Source of the DNA: Chlorobiaceae bacterium
GTDB lineage: Bacteria > Bacteroidota > Chlorobiia > Chlorobiales > Chlorobiaceae
Length of the DNA stretch: 64,000 bases
Direction: 5' to 3'
Assembly (NCBI GenBank): GCA_013334755.1
Contig: JAAXWX010000004.1
Span: 1 to 64,000 of the forward strand
In this document: positions 37,202 to 46,719 of the stretch, in pieces
How the letters are laid out: each line of letters starts with the position of its first letter
Position numbering within the stretch: the stretch's first letter is position 1
Notes under the pieces: generated by a model
Told to the model about the DNA's origin: nothing
Databases searched by the model: none
What the model saw: only the letters and a program-made list of their open reading frames with translations
Made by a program: the position numbers and the translations under genes

Positions 37202-39403
37202 TTAAAAAGCTTCGCCAATTCCAAAATTGAAGGTGTAGTCACCGATGCACAATTTTGAGAAACGCCATGGTTTTGCTTGAGTCGGATCATGCAGTTTATA
37301 GGCGAAATCAAAACGGAACGGTCCTATAGGAGAACCTATACGCAGTCCTATTCCTGAGTCCAGGGCAAAGTCTTTTGTCAGGGATTTCAGATTGAAGCCA
37401 TAGGGTCCGTTTCTGTCCCAGATGTTTCCGATATCGGTAAAGAATGTTATTCCCGATGGTTGATTAAACAGCGTGAAAAATTTCTTCCGGTATTCCAGAT
37501 TGAGTTCAAGCTTGATGTCAGCACCGAAATTCGCAGCAGCTTTGCTCGTGCTTTTGCCAGGTCCGAGGGTATTGAAAAGCCAGCCGCGCATACTGTTCGT
37601 ACCTCCGGCATAAAAACGGCGTTCTTCAGGAGTTGTTTCAGCTTTGCCATAGGGCGTCATCCATCCAATACGTACTCTTCCGGCGACCTGGCTTTGCGGT
37701 GAAAAGTTTTTTGCATAGCTCAGACCGCTTTCAAGTTTTACATATTGTGAATAGGTTGTGCCGAATATTTGTGGATCCGTGCTTGTGAATCCATTATAAT
37801 TTCTGGTGTCGAAATATGTATCCATCAACCATGCAAGGCTTCCTGATTCTTCAAGAAGGAGGTCAATGTTCCAGATTGACTGCTCAGCAGGAGTGCTCTG
37901 TCGGTTTGTGGAGTTGTAGCGAAGCCGGAACGTCTGGTTTACATGGGTTTCCAGCAGGCTGTCTATACCTGCGTTTACTGCGGCTTCATTTGTAGGGTCT
38001 ATACCGATATTGTTGGCAAGATCGGTTTTAAAAAGCTGTTTGAATCCAGTCAGCGAGTCTTTTTTAACCCATTCAAATTCAAAAAAATCAAAATTCAGGC
38101 GCGATGATGGATTCAGGCGGGCACTGTATGTTCCGCGGATCAGTCCGTTTTTATTAGAGAGTAATACAGGAAGCTTTGTTGCTGCGTATTCAAGGGTTGT
38201 TGAATAGAAATTGCCGGGTTTTTTGAGAACTGGTAAGACAAGATCACTTTTCAGACTGAACTCGTAAGGGATCACTTTTGCGTACTGATCTGAATCAAGG
38301 TTTTGAAGCAGTTTGTTGTTGTAACCGGTTTGGGTGCCGTATTCGGTGGAAGCATGGAACTGTTCGGCTCCCCCGAGCAGGTTTTTATTTTCATAAGCAA
38401 GAGATGCGCCGAAAAAGAGAGAGCCGTAACGATTGTCAACAAGTATCTTTGGCTCTATCTGGTGTTTTGGCGCAGTTTCAAGGTGGATAGTTGTGTAGAG
38501 TTTTTCGCCTTGCACTGAGTCAGGGCTTATGTAAATGGATGAAAAGATATTGGTTGCGCCAAAATTTTGCAGGGTACGCTGTTCGAGACTCTGGCGTGTA
38601 AAGTTGTCCGGGTGAAATTGTATGGCTGAAGTGATCAGATGAGGTGAGATATTCTGATTTCCAAGGATTATTCCGTTGACATTTTTTTGTGTAAACGTTT
38701 TAGCTTTTGTGGCGGTGTCGTTTTTTACTGGATTGTGGACAACAGCATTGATCGGGCCATATTTAAGCCGTTTTGGCAGAGAAAGCTGAAAGAGGATGCC
38801 AGCATGAGTTCCAACGGTATCAACCTTGATGCGGATACTGTCTTCATGAAAAAAAGCAAAACCATATTCTCTGAAAAAAGAGAGCGTACGATCCCGCTCT
38901 TCAATCAGTTTTTCAACGGAAAAAACATCATTGACCGTCAAACTTTTTTTGTTGAGATACTCTTTTTTGAGTTCTTCAGGAATTATTTCTATTCCTTCAT
39001 ATGTGACAAAGTCAACTCTTGATGGTTCGTTTTCACGAACCTTGATGTTGATTTCCAGCTTTTTACCACTATTTTTTCTGACAATAACAGTGTCCACATC
39101 AGTGAAAAAATAGCCTTTATAGGTATAGAGCTTCTTGATGAGGAAGATGTCTTTTTCAAATTCAGCGGAATTGAAGGGCTTGCGCATACCCCCGAAGAGG
39201 CCAAGTCCAAGGAAGGATCGGTTTTCGGAGGTGCCAATGATCAGGCGAAGTTCTTCTTCAGTGATCGATTTATTGCCGCTGAAGCGAATGCTGCTGACAT
39301 ATGGTGATGTGTTCGCGAGCTTGTTCCCTGTCTTGATTGACTGGCTCTGAGCCGGAAAGGCACAGAGCAGAACAAGGGCGATAAGAGTGAATGCTTTTGC
39401 CAA
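37202..39403 (-). CDS. Omp85/BamA-TamA family outer-membrane protein
   Basis: This 733-residue protein has a cleavable signal (FTLIALVLLCAFPAQSQ), N-terminal POTRA repeats (VSSIRFSGNKSITEEELR, then YTYKGYFFTDVDTVIV and VDFVTYEGIEIIPEELKKEYL), and a C-terminal 16-strand-type barrel with GGTNSMRGWLFNTLGPG and the closing GPFRFDFAYKL...NFGIGEAF ending in phenylalanine. Such proteins insert or export outer-membrane proteins. It seems to have fewer POTRA domains than a canonical BamA, so it could be a second family member. It is 19 bases behind the DUF2795 gene. Confidence 0.87.
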   Translation of the reverse strand: MAKAFTLIALVLLCAFPAQSQSIKTGNKLANTSPYVSSIRFSGNKSITEEELRLIIGTSENRSFLGLGLFGGMRKPFNSAEFEKDIFLIKKLYTYKGYFFTDVDTVIVRKNSGKKLEINIKVRENEPSRVDFVTYEGIEIIPEELKKEYLNKKSLTVNDVFSVEKLIEERDRTLSFFREYGFAFFHEDSIRIKVDTVGTHAGILFQLSLPKRLKYGPINAVVHNPVKNDTATKAKTFTQKNVNGIILGNQNISPHLITSAIQFHPDNFTRQSLEQRTLQNFGATNIFSSIYISPDSVQGEKLYTTIHLETAPKHQIEPKILVDNRYGSLFFGASLAYENKNLLGGAEQFHASTEYGTQTGYNNKLLQNLDSDQYAKVIPYEFSLKSDLVLPVLKKPGNFYSTTLEYAATKLPVLLSNKNGLIRGTYSARLNPSSRLNFDFFEFEWVKKDSLTGFKQLFKTDLANNIGIDPTNEAAVNAGIDSLLETHVNQTFRLRYNSTNRQSTPAEQSIWNIDLLLEESGSLAWLMDTYFDTRNYNGFTSTDPQIFGTTYSQYVKLESGLSYAKNFSPQSQVAGRVRIGWMTPYGKAETTPEERRFYAGGTNSMRGWLFNTLGPGKSTSKAAANFGADIKLELNLEYRKKFFTLFNQPSGITFFTDIGNIWDRNGPYGFNLKSLTKDFALDSGIGLRIGSPIGPFRFDFAYKLHDPTQAKPWRFSKLCIGDYTFNFGIGEAF

Positions 39404-39422
39404 GCATGAATCCCGTTTTGTG

Positions 39423-39650
39423 CTATGTTAATGGCTCTTCATCACCGTATCCAAAGTCTTCATCGGTAGGATAGTCAGGCCATATTTCGTCAAGACTTTC
39501 ATACATTTCATCGCTTTCCGGCAAGTCAAGCAGGTTATCGATCACCTGTTGGGGAGCACCTGTCCTGTTTGCGTAATTGATAAGTTCATCTTTTGTTACA
39601 GGCCATGGAGCATCAGCTATATGACGGGCAAGATCTAAATTCCAGTACAT
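39423..39650 (-). CDS. DUF2795 domain protein, 75 residues
   Basis: This small acidic protein contains APWPVTKDELINYANRTGAP and a C-terminal segment EIWPDYPTDEDFGYGDEE, matching the DUF2795 group common in Bacteroidota/Chlorobiota. It has no known function. It has no signal peptide or membrane segment. It lies between the M23 peptidase and the Omp85-family gene on the same strand. Confidence 0.82.
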   Translation of the reverse strand: MYWNLDLARHIADAPWPVTKDELINYANRTGAPQQVIDNLLDLPESDEMYESLDEIWPDYPTDEDFGYGDEEPLT

Positions 39651-39726
39651 ACTACGTCGATTGAGTTATTCAGATTACAAGTGATTATTGCTCTGTTCCA
39701 GTGAAATTTATTGAGTCGTGATGAAC

Positions 39727-40455
39727 TTACCCGGATTTTTTTTCATCAAAGAAATAAGCCGTCGGATTGACTTTTACGTTATCTTTCTGGACTTCATAGT
39801 GTAGATGAGGGCCTGTTGATAGCCCGGAGTTTCCTGAAAGGGCAATAATTTCACCGCGGTTCACTCTCTGGCCCTGGCGCACGAGAGATTTTGAGAGATG
39901 GGCATAGATGGTTTTATAGCCGTAGCCGTGATTAATAATTATTTTTTGTCCATACCCTTTGTCATATCCTGAAAAAGCAACAATTCCATCACCTGTAGAC
40001 TGAACCCTTGTGCCTTCTGAAGCAGAAAAATCAATGCCTGAGTGAAAAAGAGAGACATTATAGATCGGGTGTATACGGCTTCCGAAATCGCTTGTAATTG
40101 AGCCGCTGAGAGGCTTGATGTTTGGTATACTGGAAACAAAAGAGGCCGGATCGGGGTTTTCAGTTAACTCCATGGATTCGGTGCCGTTGTTTCTCTGAAG
40201 ATCAATCTGCATGATCAGTTGTTCAATCATCTGTTCAGTACTGGCAAGCAGTCCTTCGGTAGTGTTTGCCGGAACGGCGTTTCTTGCCTCAACGGGCTGT
40301 TTTTCTTCAGCATGGAGAGCTGGAGAAGTCCACAACAAAGATGAAATAAGCCAAATAAAAAGAAAAACCATTCCTGAAGATACACGAACAAAAAGAGAAC
40401 TCTTCACTTTAATGCCGTATTCAGATAAAGCTATAATCCGTACTTTTAACGTCAT
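39727..40455 (-). CDS. M23-family murein endopeptidase (LytM/lysostaphin-type)
   Basis: This 242-residue protein has an N-terminal hydrophobic segment (SGMVFLFIWLISSLLW) that should act as a signal or membrane anchor. A C-terminal LytM domain carries the zinc ligands HSGIDFSASEGTRV (HxxxD) and GPHLHYEVQ (HxH). It is expected to cut peptidoglycan cross-links in the periplasm or regulate amidases. I chose the ATG at 40455 (MTLKVRIIAL); 16 more residues are possible upstream. It lies 80 bases downstream of polA. Confidence 0.86.
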   Translation of the reverse strand: MTLKVRIIALSEYGIKVKSSLFVRVSSGMVFLFIWLISSLLWTSPALHAEEKQPVEARNAVPANTTEGLLASTEQMIEQLIMQIDLQRNNGTESMELTENPDPASFVSSIPNIKPLSGSITSDFGSRIHPIYNVSLFHSGIDFSASEGTRVQSTGDGIVAFSGYDKGYGQKIIINHGYGYKTIYAHLSKSLVRQGQRVNRGEIIALSGNSGLSTGPHLHYEVQKDNVKVNPTAYFFDEKKSG

Positions 40456-40535
40456 GCGATATAGAGGATTGTTTGTCTGAACAGGAATGTGATTTATTGC
40501 CAAATATAAAAAAACTTTTTTTTATAAGTCAATGA

Positions 40536-43370
40536 TTAATGGGCTTCTAACCAGTTTTTTCCAATGCCGGTATCGACGAGAACCGGTACGGTTTTTAGTC
40601 CGCAAGTTATTGCGGCATCAATCATTGCCTGCTCAACAAGGTTTGAAAGCAGTTCTTTTTCTGTATCAGTGGTTTCAAAGAGCAGTTCGTCATGCACTTG
40701 TAGAAGCATGACAGATTTCATGTTCTGATGTTGCATCCGGGCGCTGCAGAGGTTCATGGCACATTTGATAATATCGGCTGCTGTGCCCTGAATCGGTGTA
40801 TTCATGGCCGCTCTTTCAGCTGCTTTCTGTATGTTGGAATTCCGGCTATTGAGGTCAGCAATGTACCGACGCCGTCCAAGAAGAGTTGAGACGTAACCGT
40901 TTATTCTGCCAGCCTCAATAATGTTCTGTAATGCCTGGAACAGGTCAGGGTATTTGGATTTGTAGATGTCGATAATAGCTGTTGCCTCAGAACGGGGGAT
41001 GTTGAGTCGTTTGGAGAGCCCGAAAGGCATGATTCCATAAAGCACTCCAAAATTCACCTCTTTTGCCTTGCGCCGCATGTCACCGGATATTTCATCAGTG
41101 CCGAAAATCACTCTTGCAGTTGCTGTATGGATGTCTTCTCGATTGCGGAATGCTTCAATAAGCTGAGGGTCTGCGGATATTTCAGCGGCAATTCTGAGCT
41201 CAATCTGGGAGTAATCTGCCGAAAGAAGCCAGTTGTCCGGAGAAGATGGAATGAACGCTCTGCGGATCTCTTTACCGAGAGGTGAGCGTATAGGAATGTT
41301 CTGCAGGTTCGGGTTGGAAGAGGAGAGCCGGCCGGTAGCAGTGATAAATTGATTGAAAGAGGTATGTAGCCTGCCTGTTGCCCGATTGACCATTTTGGGC
41401 AGTGCATCAATATAGGTGGTTTTGAGCTTCTGGAGGGTCCGGTATTCGAGAATACTGCTTACAACAGGATGAAGCGGTGCAAGTTCTTCAAGTACTTCGA
41501 CGTTGGTTGAAAAGCCGGTTTTGGTGGTTTTTCTGGTTGGAAGCCCAAGTATATTGAAGAGGAGATGTGAGAGCTGTTTCGGAGAATCGATATTAAAGGC
41601 TGAGCCTGCTGCAGTAAAAATTTTTTCAGTAAGACATTCAAGTTCTGTGCCGACTGATCTGGACGTTTTTTCAAGATGAGGTACGTCGATACAGATGCCT
41701 GAGTGCTCCATAGATGCAAGTACCCTGACCAATGGGAATTCGATGTGTTCGCAAAGCCAGAGGAGCTCTTTTTCTCCATGCATTTTTTCCCGGAATACAT
41801 CCTCAAGTTGCAGGGCAAGATCAGCATCCTGGCAGGCATAGTCTGAGAGTTTTTCGGGTTCAACTTCGAAAATATGCAGTTTCGTTTTACCCGTACCTAC
41901 CAGTTCGTTAAAGGTTGTTGTCCGGTATCCGAGATGTCGGGCAGCCAGATCATCGAGATTGTGCTTCTCTTCAGGGTCAAGTACATAACTGGCAAGCATG
42001 GTATCGAAGCCGACCGGTGAAAGCTCAATATCGTATTTTTTCAGGACCAGAATGTCATATTTGAGGTTCTGGCCGGTTTTAGGCAGCGACGGGTTTTCGA
42101 GGAGTGGTTTGAGTATTTCAAGTGCTGTTTTATAGTGCAGTGCACTGTTTGTCAGAGAGATAAATCGTGCTTTTCCTGCTTCAAAAGAGATAGATATGCC
42201 GGCCAGTTCGGCTTCAAATGTATCAAGACTGGTGGTTTCTGTATCGACCGCAATCCGGCGGGCGTCCCTGAGTGAGTTGACAAGCACTTTCAGCTCTTTT
42301 TCAGTTGTGATCCTTCCGTAATCGGCCATGGCCCGGGGAGATTGGAGATCTTGTCTGGCATCAGGCACTGGATCGGACGGCATTTCATGGAGTGGCGTTT
42401 CTGTAGCTGAATTTCGCATGACTTCCGGAAAAACTATCGGCAGTCGGGCGAGAATAGTGTTAAGTTCCAGTTTTTTCAGCAGCGGCAGGAGCGTTTTACG
42501 GTTTGGTATTCCACAGGCAAGTTCCTTCAGGGCAAACTCAATATGAAGATCAGTGCGTATGGTGACCAGCTGTGTTATAAGGTCGAGTTGTGGTTGAAAT
42601 TCTTCCAGACTGCGACGTATTTTTGGGGATATTTCCTCGAGATGGTTGAAGATATTCTCAAGTGAACCGTATTTTCCAAGCAGAAGCGATGCGGTTTTCG
42701 GGCCAATTCCCTTTGCTCCTGGAATATTGTCGGAGGTGTCACCGGTGAGTGTCAGGAATTGGGTGAAGAGTTCAGGCTCAATTCCGAACTGTTCGATAAC
42801 CTCCTTTTTACCAAACAGTTCCAGTTCATTCTGGTTTTTACCGGGTTTAAGGATTTTTACCCCGTCATGGACGAGCTGGGCAAGGTCTTTGTCTGGAGTG
42901 ACAATGTATACCTGACATGTTTGCTCAAAATTACGGGAGGCAGTGCCGATAAGATCATCGGCTTCATATCCAGGGTTTTTGATGAGCGGAATGTCGAACG
43001 CATTCAGAATTTCGAATATGGCATCAAGCTGCTTGATGAGATCTTCAGGTGGTGCCGGTCGATTGGCTTTGTATAAGGGGTAAAGATCGTGCCGGAATGT
43101 TTTTTCCTTGCTGTCAAATACTGCTGCGAGATATTGTGGCTTATAGGTTTCAAAGATCTTAAGCAATGTTGTAGTAAAGCCGTAAATTGCTCCGGTAGGC
43201 ATTCCGTCCCGGCTTGTCATGCCTGCACGTTGAAGGGCAAAAAATGACCGATAGACGATGGCCATGCCGTCAAGCAGAAAGAGCGATGGCTTTTCGGAGA
43301 GGGTTTCCGGATTATCAGTTTTTATCTCCAGGGTTGCGGACGGGAAAAAGTCGAGTTGCCTCTTATTCAT
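40536..43370 (-). CDS. polA: DNA polymerase I
   Basis: The 944-residue enzyme combines an N-terminal 5'-3' nuclease (FLLDGMAIVYRSFFAL, VTPDKDLAQLV, GDTSDNIPGAKGIGPKTA), a proofreading 3'-5' exonuclease domain retaining acidic residues (RRIAVDTETTSLDTFEAEL, KYDILVLKKY), and a family A polymerase (SADYSQIELRIAAEIS, RRKAKEVNFGVLYG, LLQVHDELLFE). The exonuclease seems active. The start is the ATG at 43370 that overlaps the pheA stop (ATGA); upstream codons would run into pheA. Confidence 0.97.
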   Translation of the reverse strand: MNKRQLDFFPSATLEIKTDNPETLSEKPSLFLLDGMAIVYRSFFALQRAGMTSRDGMPTGAIYGFTTTLLKIFETYKPQYLAAVFDSKEKTFRHDLYPLYKANRPAPPEDLIKQLDAIFEILNAFDIPLIKNPGYEADDLIGTASRNFEQTCQVYIVTPDKDLAQLVHDGVKILKPGKNQNELELFGKKEVIEQFGIEPELFTQFLTLTGDTSDNIPGAKGIGPKTASLLLGKYGSLENIFNHLEEISPKIRRSLEEFQPQLDLITQLVTIRTDLHIEFALKELACGIPNRKTLLPLLKKLELNTILARLPIVFPEVMRNSATETPLHEMPSDPVPDARQDLQSPRAMADYGRITTEKELKVLVNSLRDARRIAVDTETTSLDTFEAELAGISISFEAGKARFISLTNSALHYKTALEILKPLLENPSLPKTGQNLKYDILVLKKYDIELSPVGFDTMLASYVLDPEEKHNLDDLAARHLGYRTTTFNELVGTGKTKLHIFEVEPEKLSDYACQDADLALQLEDVFREKMHGEKELLWLCEHIEFPLVRVLASMEHSGICIDVPHLEKTSRSVGTELECLTEKIFTAAGSAFNIDSPKQLSHLLFNILGLPTRKTTKTGFSTNVEVLEELAPLHPVVSSILEYRTLQKLKTTYIDALPKMVNRATGRLHTSFNQFITATGRLSSSNPNLQNIPIRSPLGKEIRRAFIPSSPDNWLLSADYSQIELRIAAEISADPQLIEAFRNREDIHTATARVIFGTDEISGDMRRKAKEVNFGVLYGIMPFGLSKRLNIPRSEATAIIDIYKSKYPDLFQALQNIIEAGRINGYVSTLLGRRRYIADLNSRNSNIQKAAERAAMNTPIQGTAADIIKCAMNLCSARMQHQNMKSVMLLQVHDELLFETTDTEKELLSNLVEQAMIDAAITCGLKTVPVLVDTGIGKNWLEAH

Positions 43371-44206
43371 TCTGCAATTACTCCGTAGCTTCCAAGGACG
43401 TTGACCATGGTTGCAAATTCTTTGAGATGGCAAAGGGCGTTGTGAATATTCCGGTCGTTCTGATGTCCGATGAAATCGACATAAAAAAGATACTCAAACG
43501 CTTTTTTCCTGAAGGGTCTCGACTCGATTTTTGTCATATCAATATCTCGCAGGGCGAAGGTAGCCAGTGCCTTGAATAGTGATCCTTGTTCATTGGGGAG
43601 CGTGAAGGCAATTGATGTCTTGTGGTGCGCAGTATCCTGTATGGTTTTAACGTTCAAGGGTTCTGGATTTTTTGCATGTGCAATACAGAAAAACCGGGTA
43701 ATGTTCCATTCCTCATCGGCCAGATTTTCCTGCAGGATTTCAAGCCCATAAAGTTCGCCTGCTCTTTTTGATGCAATGGCAAGTTTTGTGGAATCTTTTT
43801 CGGCAGCAATCATTTTTGCGCTGCCGGCTGTATCGTAGGCGACTTCAGCTTTGAGATTCATGTGAGCTGCAAAAAAGTTTCGGCACTGAGCCAATGCCTG
43901 CGGGTGTGAGAGTACCTTCACGGCCTTTTCTATCGTTGAACCCGGTATGCCGAGCAGGCAGTGCTTCACTTTGACGAAGGTTTCGCCCACAATAGTAACA
44001 GGATGCTGGAGCAGAAGATCATAGTTTTGATGAATGCTGCCTCCAAGTGAATTTTCAATAGGGATGACTGCATAATTCACGTCGTGGTTCTCAACAGCAG
44101 CAAAAACCTCTTCAAATGATTCGAATGGTTGTGGTTCTCCGACCCGGAGAGCCGCGATTTCACTGTAAGCCCCTGGCTCACCCTGATAGGCGGTCACGTT
44201 TGCCAT
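43367..44206 (-). CDS. pheA: Prephenate dehydratase
   Basis: The enzyme converts prephenate to phenylpyruvate in phenylalanine synthesis. The 279-residue protein has the dehydratase fold (YQGEPGAYSEIAALR, VIPIENSLGGSIHQNYDLLL) with the TRF catalytic motif in EWNITRFFCIA, then an ACT regulatory domain with NEQGSLFKALATFALRDIDM and ESRPFRKKAFEYLFY, which binds phenylalanine for feedback inhibition. It has no fused chorismate mutase. It is coupled to polA by a 4-base overlap and diverges from yebC. Confidence 0.96.
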   Translation of the reverse strand: MANVTAYQGEPGAYSEIAALRVGEPQPFESFEEVFAAVENHDVNYAVIPIENSLGGSIHQNYDLLLQHPVTIVGETFVKVKHCLLGIPGSTIEKAVKVLSHPQALAQCRNFFAAHMNLKAEVAYDTAGSAKMIAAEKDSTKLAIASKRAGELYGLEILQENLADEEWNITRFFCIAHAKNPEPLNVKTIQDTAHHKTSIAFTLPNEQGSLFKALATFALRDIDMTKIESRPFRKKAFEYLFYVDFIGHQNDRNIHNALCHLKEFATMVNVLGSYGVIAE

Positions 44207-44322
44207 TGTTTTTTCTTGTTAGTAACTTGCATGAATGCCTTCGGATTTGATTTTATTTAAAGAAAATAAATCTATTATCATAGACGGGAGTTTGGAGGAA
44301 TAATAAATCAGCATTTTTTATT

Positions 44323-45075
44323 ATGTCAGGACACAGCAAATGGGCAACCATTAAAAGGAAAAAGGCGGTAACAGATCAGAAAAGAGGCAGCTTGTTCACT
44401 AAACTGGTTAAGGAGATTACGATTGCGGCGAAAATGGGCGGAGGAGATCCTGCGGGGAATCCACGTCTCAGACTTGCGATCGATACAGCGAGGGACAATT
44501 CCATGCCGATGGACAATATCCAGCGAGCTGTCAAAAAGGGGACAGGAGAGCTTGAAGGTGTTACCTATGACGAGATTACCTATGAAGGGTACGGGCCCGC
44601 AGGGATAGCACTGATTATCGAGACAGCTACAGACAATCGAAATCGTACCGTTGCCGATATCCGTCACATCATGAGTCGCAATAATGGTTCTCTTGGTGAG
44701 AGCGGCAGCGTTTCCTGGATGTTTCAGCGCAAGGGATCTCTTGATGTTCCGAGGTCAGCCGCCGGAGAGGATCATCTTATGGAAATTCTGCTTGATGCAG
44801 GTCTTGAAGATCTCAACAGTGATGATGAGAACTACTATACTCTCATAACCGATGTCAAGGATCTTGAAAAAGTCAAAAAAGTGCTTGACGAGGCGGGTAT
44901 AGTGTACGAGAATGCAAAAATTGATCTTATACCGGAAAATTATATTGAGCTTGAAGCCGAAGATGCCCGGAAAGTGATCAAGTTGATTGACGCTTTTGAA
45001 AGCAATGATGATGTACAGGCGGTTTACACGAATATGGAGATCAGCGAAAGTGCAATGAGCAGTTTAAACGATTAG
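44323..45075 (+). CDS. yebC: YebC/PmpR-family regulatory protein
   Basis: This is a 250-residue member of the TACO1/YebC family, recently linked to relieving ribosome stalling on proline-rich stretches and earlier to DNA-binding regulation. The N-terminal [20 protein letters not shown] and [18 protein letters not shown], and the mid-region [20 protein letters not shown], are near-invariant. It starts with ATG after an AT-rich 116-base spacer shared with pheA. ruvC follows after 4 bases, the standard yebC-ruvC order. Confidence 0.96.
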   Translation: MSGHSKWATIKRKKAVTDQKRGSLFTKLVKEITIAAKMGGGDPAGNPRLRLAIDTARDNSMPMDNIQRAVKKGTGELEGVTYDEITYEGYGPAGIALIIETATDNRNRTVADIRHIMSRNNGSLGESGSVSWMFQRKGSLDVPRSAAGEDHLMEILLDAGLEDLNSDDENYYTLITDVKDLEKVKKVLDEAGIVYENAKIDLIPENYIELEAEDARKVIKLIDAFESNDDVQAVYTNMEISESAMSSLND

Positions 45076-45079
45076 AAGA

Positions 45080-45643
45080 GTGGTTGTTCTGGGGATTGAT
45101 CCGGGAAGCCGACTTACCGGCTATGGTGTGATTCGCCAGGATTGCGGAGGTTTTTCAGTGCTTGCATGTGGTGTTATCCGGCTTCACGCCCGTAGTAGTC
45201 ATGCCGAGCGGATCGGTCAGATATATCGCGAGCTTGATAAGATTATTGCTGATTTTCGGCCTGAACGTGTTTCTCTTGAAACGGTATTTTTAAGCAGGAA
45301 TGTGCAGTCTGCTCTGAAACTTGGTCAAGTGAGAGGTGCTGTTATTGCTTTGGCGATGAACCGGAATCTTGTGTTGCATGAGTATGCTCCCCGTGAGGTT
45401 AAATCGGCAGTAACCGGCAAAGGGGCCGCAAGCAAGGAACAGGTTGCGTTTATGGTTTCAAGGATGCTTGCTCTCAATCCAATTCCTCAGCCTTATGATG
45501 TTACGGATGCTTTGGGCATTGCATTATGTGATCTGCTTAGAGGTGAAAGCCGTAATCCGTTTCGCCCCTTGCATGCAGGTCGGAAAGGGGGGAGTAGCTG
45601 GTCGAAGTTTGTTTGTGCATCACCCGATATGGTTATCCGGTAG
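45080..45643 (+). CDS. ruvC: Holliday junction resolvase RuvC
   Basis: RuvC cuts four-way junctions during recombination. The 187-residue protein has the four acidic catalytic positions: Asp7 in [14 protein letters not shown], Glu in [20 protein letters not shown], and two aspartates in [12 protein letters not shown]. The basic segment [21 protein letters not shown] is also standard. The start is GTG at 45080, preceded at close range by AGAAGAG. It has a slightly extended C-terminus compared with E. coli. ruvA and ruvB are not nearby. Confidence 0.96.
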   Translation: MVVLGIDPGSRLTGYGVIRQDCGGFSVLACGVIRLHARSSHAERIGQIYRELDKIIADFRPERVSLETVFLSRNVQSALKLGQVRGAVIALAMNRNLVLHEYAPREVKSAVTGKGAASKEQVAFMVSRMLALNPIPQPYDVTDALGIALCDLLRGESRNPFRPLHAGRKGGSSWSKFVCASPDMVIR

Positions 45644-45715
45644 TTTCGGATCTGCGGATGGCGGAACTGCCCGTGTTTAAAAGAGTGTTCATGACTCAAA
45701 AATAAATTCATAACT

Positions 45716-46270
45716 GTGGAAGGTCGTATTGTTAATCTCCCTAATTTTCTCAGTTTCCTGAGAATTTTACTGATTCCCTGGTTCCTCTTTTATTTTCATA
45801 CGGGTCATCTTGATATTGCCATTGTCATCATGATTGTTGCTGTTCTGACCGACTGGTTCGACGGTCAGGCTGCCCGATGGACGAACGAGGTTTCCGAAAT
45901 GGGGAAAATTCTTGATCCGCTTGCCGACAAGCTTTGTCTTGCAAGTGTGGCAGTTTATTTTCTCTGGATCGGGCAGCTTCCCTTGTGGTTTGTCCTTTTT
46001 GCACTGCTCAGGGATATCCTGATTTTTGTTGGTGCCGGATATGTAAAATTCCGGTATTCCGTGGTTACGACATCCCTCTGGCCAGGAAAATGGGCGGTGG
46101 GTTTTGTCTCAATGATGTTTATCGCGATGGTCTGGCCTCACCCTTTTTTCAAGCAATATTTAGTGAAGGAATTTTTCTTGTATCTCTCTGCAATAATGCT
46201 TTTATACTCCTTTGTTTTGTATTGCGTGAGATTCTACAAAATTCATATGGGGCTTGAGTACAAAGCCTGA
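45716..46270 (+). CDS. pgsA: CDP-diacylglycerol-glycerol-3-phosphate 3-phosphatidyltransferase family protein
   Basis: This 184-residue membrane enzyme is a CDP-alcohol phosphatidyltransferase; the likely product is phosphatidylglycerol phosphate. The family signature D-x2-D-G-x2-A-R-x8-G-x3-D-x3-D is complete in TDWFDGQAARWTNEVSEMGK followed by ILDPLADK. Several hydrophobic helices follow. It begins MEGRIVNLPNFLSFLRILLIP at GTG 45716. Phosphatidylglycerol is a major thylakoid-type lipid in green sulfur bacteria, which fits but does not prove the product. It is 72 bases behind ruvC. Confidence 0.9.
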   Translation: MEGRIVNLPNFLSFLRILLIPWFLFYFHTGHLDIAIVIMIVAVLTDWFDGQAARWTNEVSEMGKILDPLADKLCLASVAVYFLWIGQLPLWFVLFALLRDILIFVGAGYVKFRYSVVTTSLWPGKWAVGFVSMMFIAMVWPHPFFKQYLVKEFFLYLSAIMLLYSFVLYCVRFYKIHMGLEYKA

Positions 46271-46614
46271 GTTACAGCTGATATATCCTCTTTTCTGCAG
46301 GAGCGCTTTCCTTGTTGTCTTTTTTTTACTGTTTTTATAGAAGCTCAATCAGTTTTTCCTGATATTGATAACTTTTTACATAAAAAGTTGATTTTAATTC
46401 ACTGGTGCGTTAACCTGTTTATTTGTTTAAAGTTAATTGTATTAACATACTTTATGAGGTGGCGAGTTTGATGTTGACAACTTGTTGATGAAATGTGGAG
46501 ACTGCTGGATGTTCTTTTATTGCTCCATGGATACCGGATTGTTTTTTTGAACAGGCACTGTTTTTCAGCCAGTCGGCAGAGAAGCAGTGGAGACGCGGAA
46601 GGAAGAATGTTTTC

Positions 46615-46653
46615 ACAGGAGTCATCATTGAGTAGAGTCAAAATGACTCCTGT
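46615..46653. repeat. Inverted repeat, 11-base arms
   Basis: ACAGGAGTCAT (46615-46625) is matched exactly by ATGACTCCTGT (46643-46653) around a 17-base loop that itself contains part of a GAGTC/GACTC echo. It lies 67 bases past the lpxC-fabZ stop on the minus strand, next to a second palindrome. It could be a secondary terminator or a protein-binding site. Confidence 0.6.
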
Positions 46654-46668
46654 TCCACGTGTACATTT

Positions 46669-46702
46669 CGTCATGAAGCGCCCTGCAGGGCGCTTCATGA
46701 CG
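46669..46702 (-). terminator. Perfect 34-base palindrome, probable terminator of lpxC-fabZ
   Basis: CGTCATGAAGCGCCCTG is followed directly by its reverse complement, giving a 17-base perfect stem once a few central bases are left as loop. It lies 17 bases downstream of the lpxC-fabZ stop. There is no U-tract after it on the transcript strand, similar to the hairpins after ppdK and acs. Confidence 0.6.
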
Positions 46703-46719
46703 TTTGGGATATTGTAATT

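Larger units (their letters stand above)
46271..46719. other. Intergenic region between pgsA and lpxC-fabZ, with two strong inverted repeats
   Basis: No supported gene lies in these 449 bases. Bases 46320-46470 are AT-rich, and the remainder carries two hairpins (46615-46653 and 46669-46702), listed separately. Short plus- and minus-strand reading frames here show no protein-like composition. No terminator with a U-tract directly follows pgsA. Confidence 0.6.

Noticed and set aside
40504-40535. A-tract/T-tract hairpin after polA as a terminator
   Set aside because: The pairing is only A:T and would be very weak, and the next gene on the same strand (M23 peptidase) probably continues the transcript.
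44207-44322. GGAGG in the yebC leader as its ribosome binding site
   Set aside because: It lies more than 20 bases before the ATG, too far to act as a normal Shine-Dalgarno sequence for this start.
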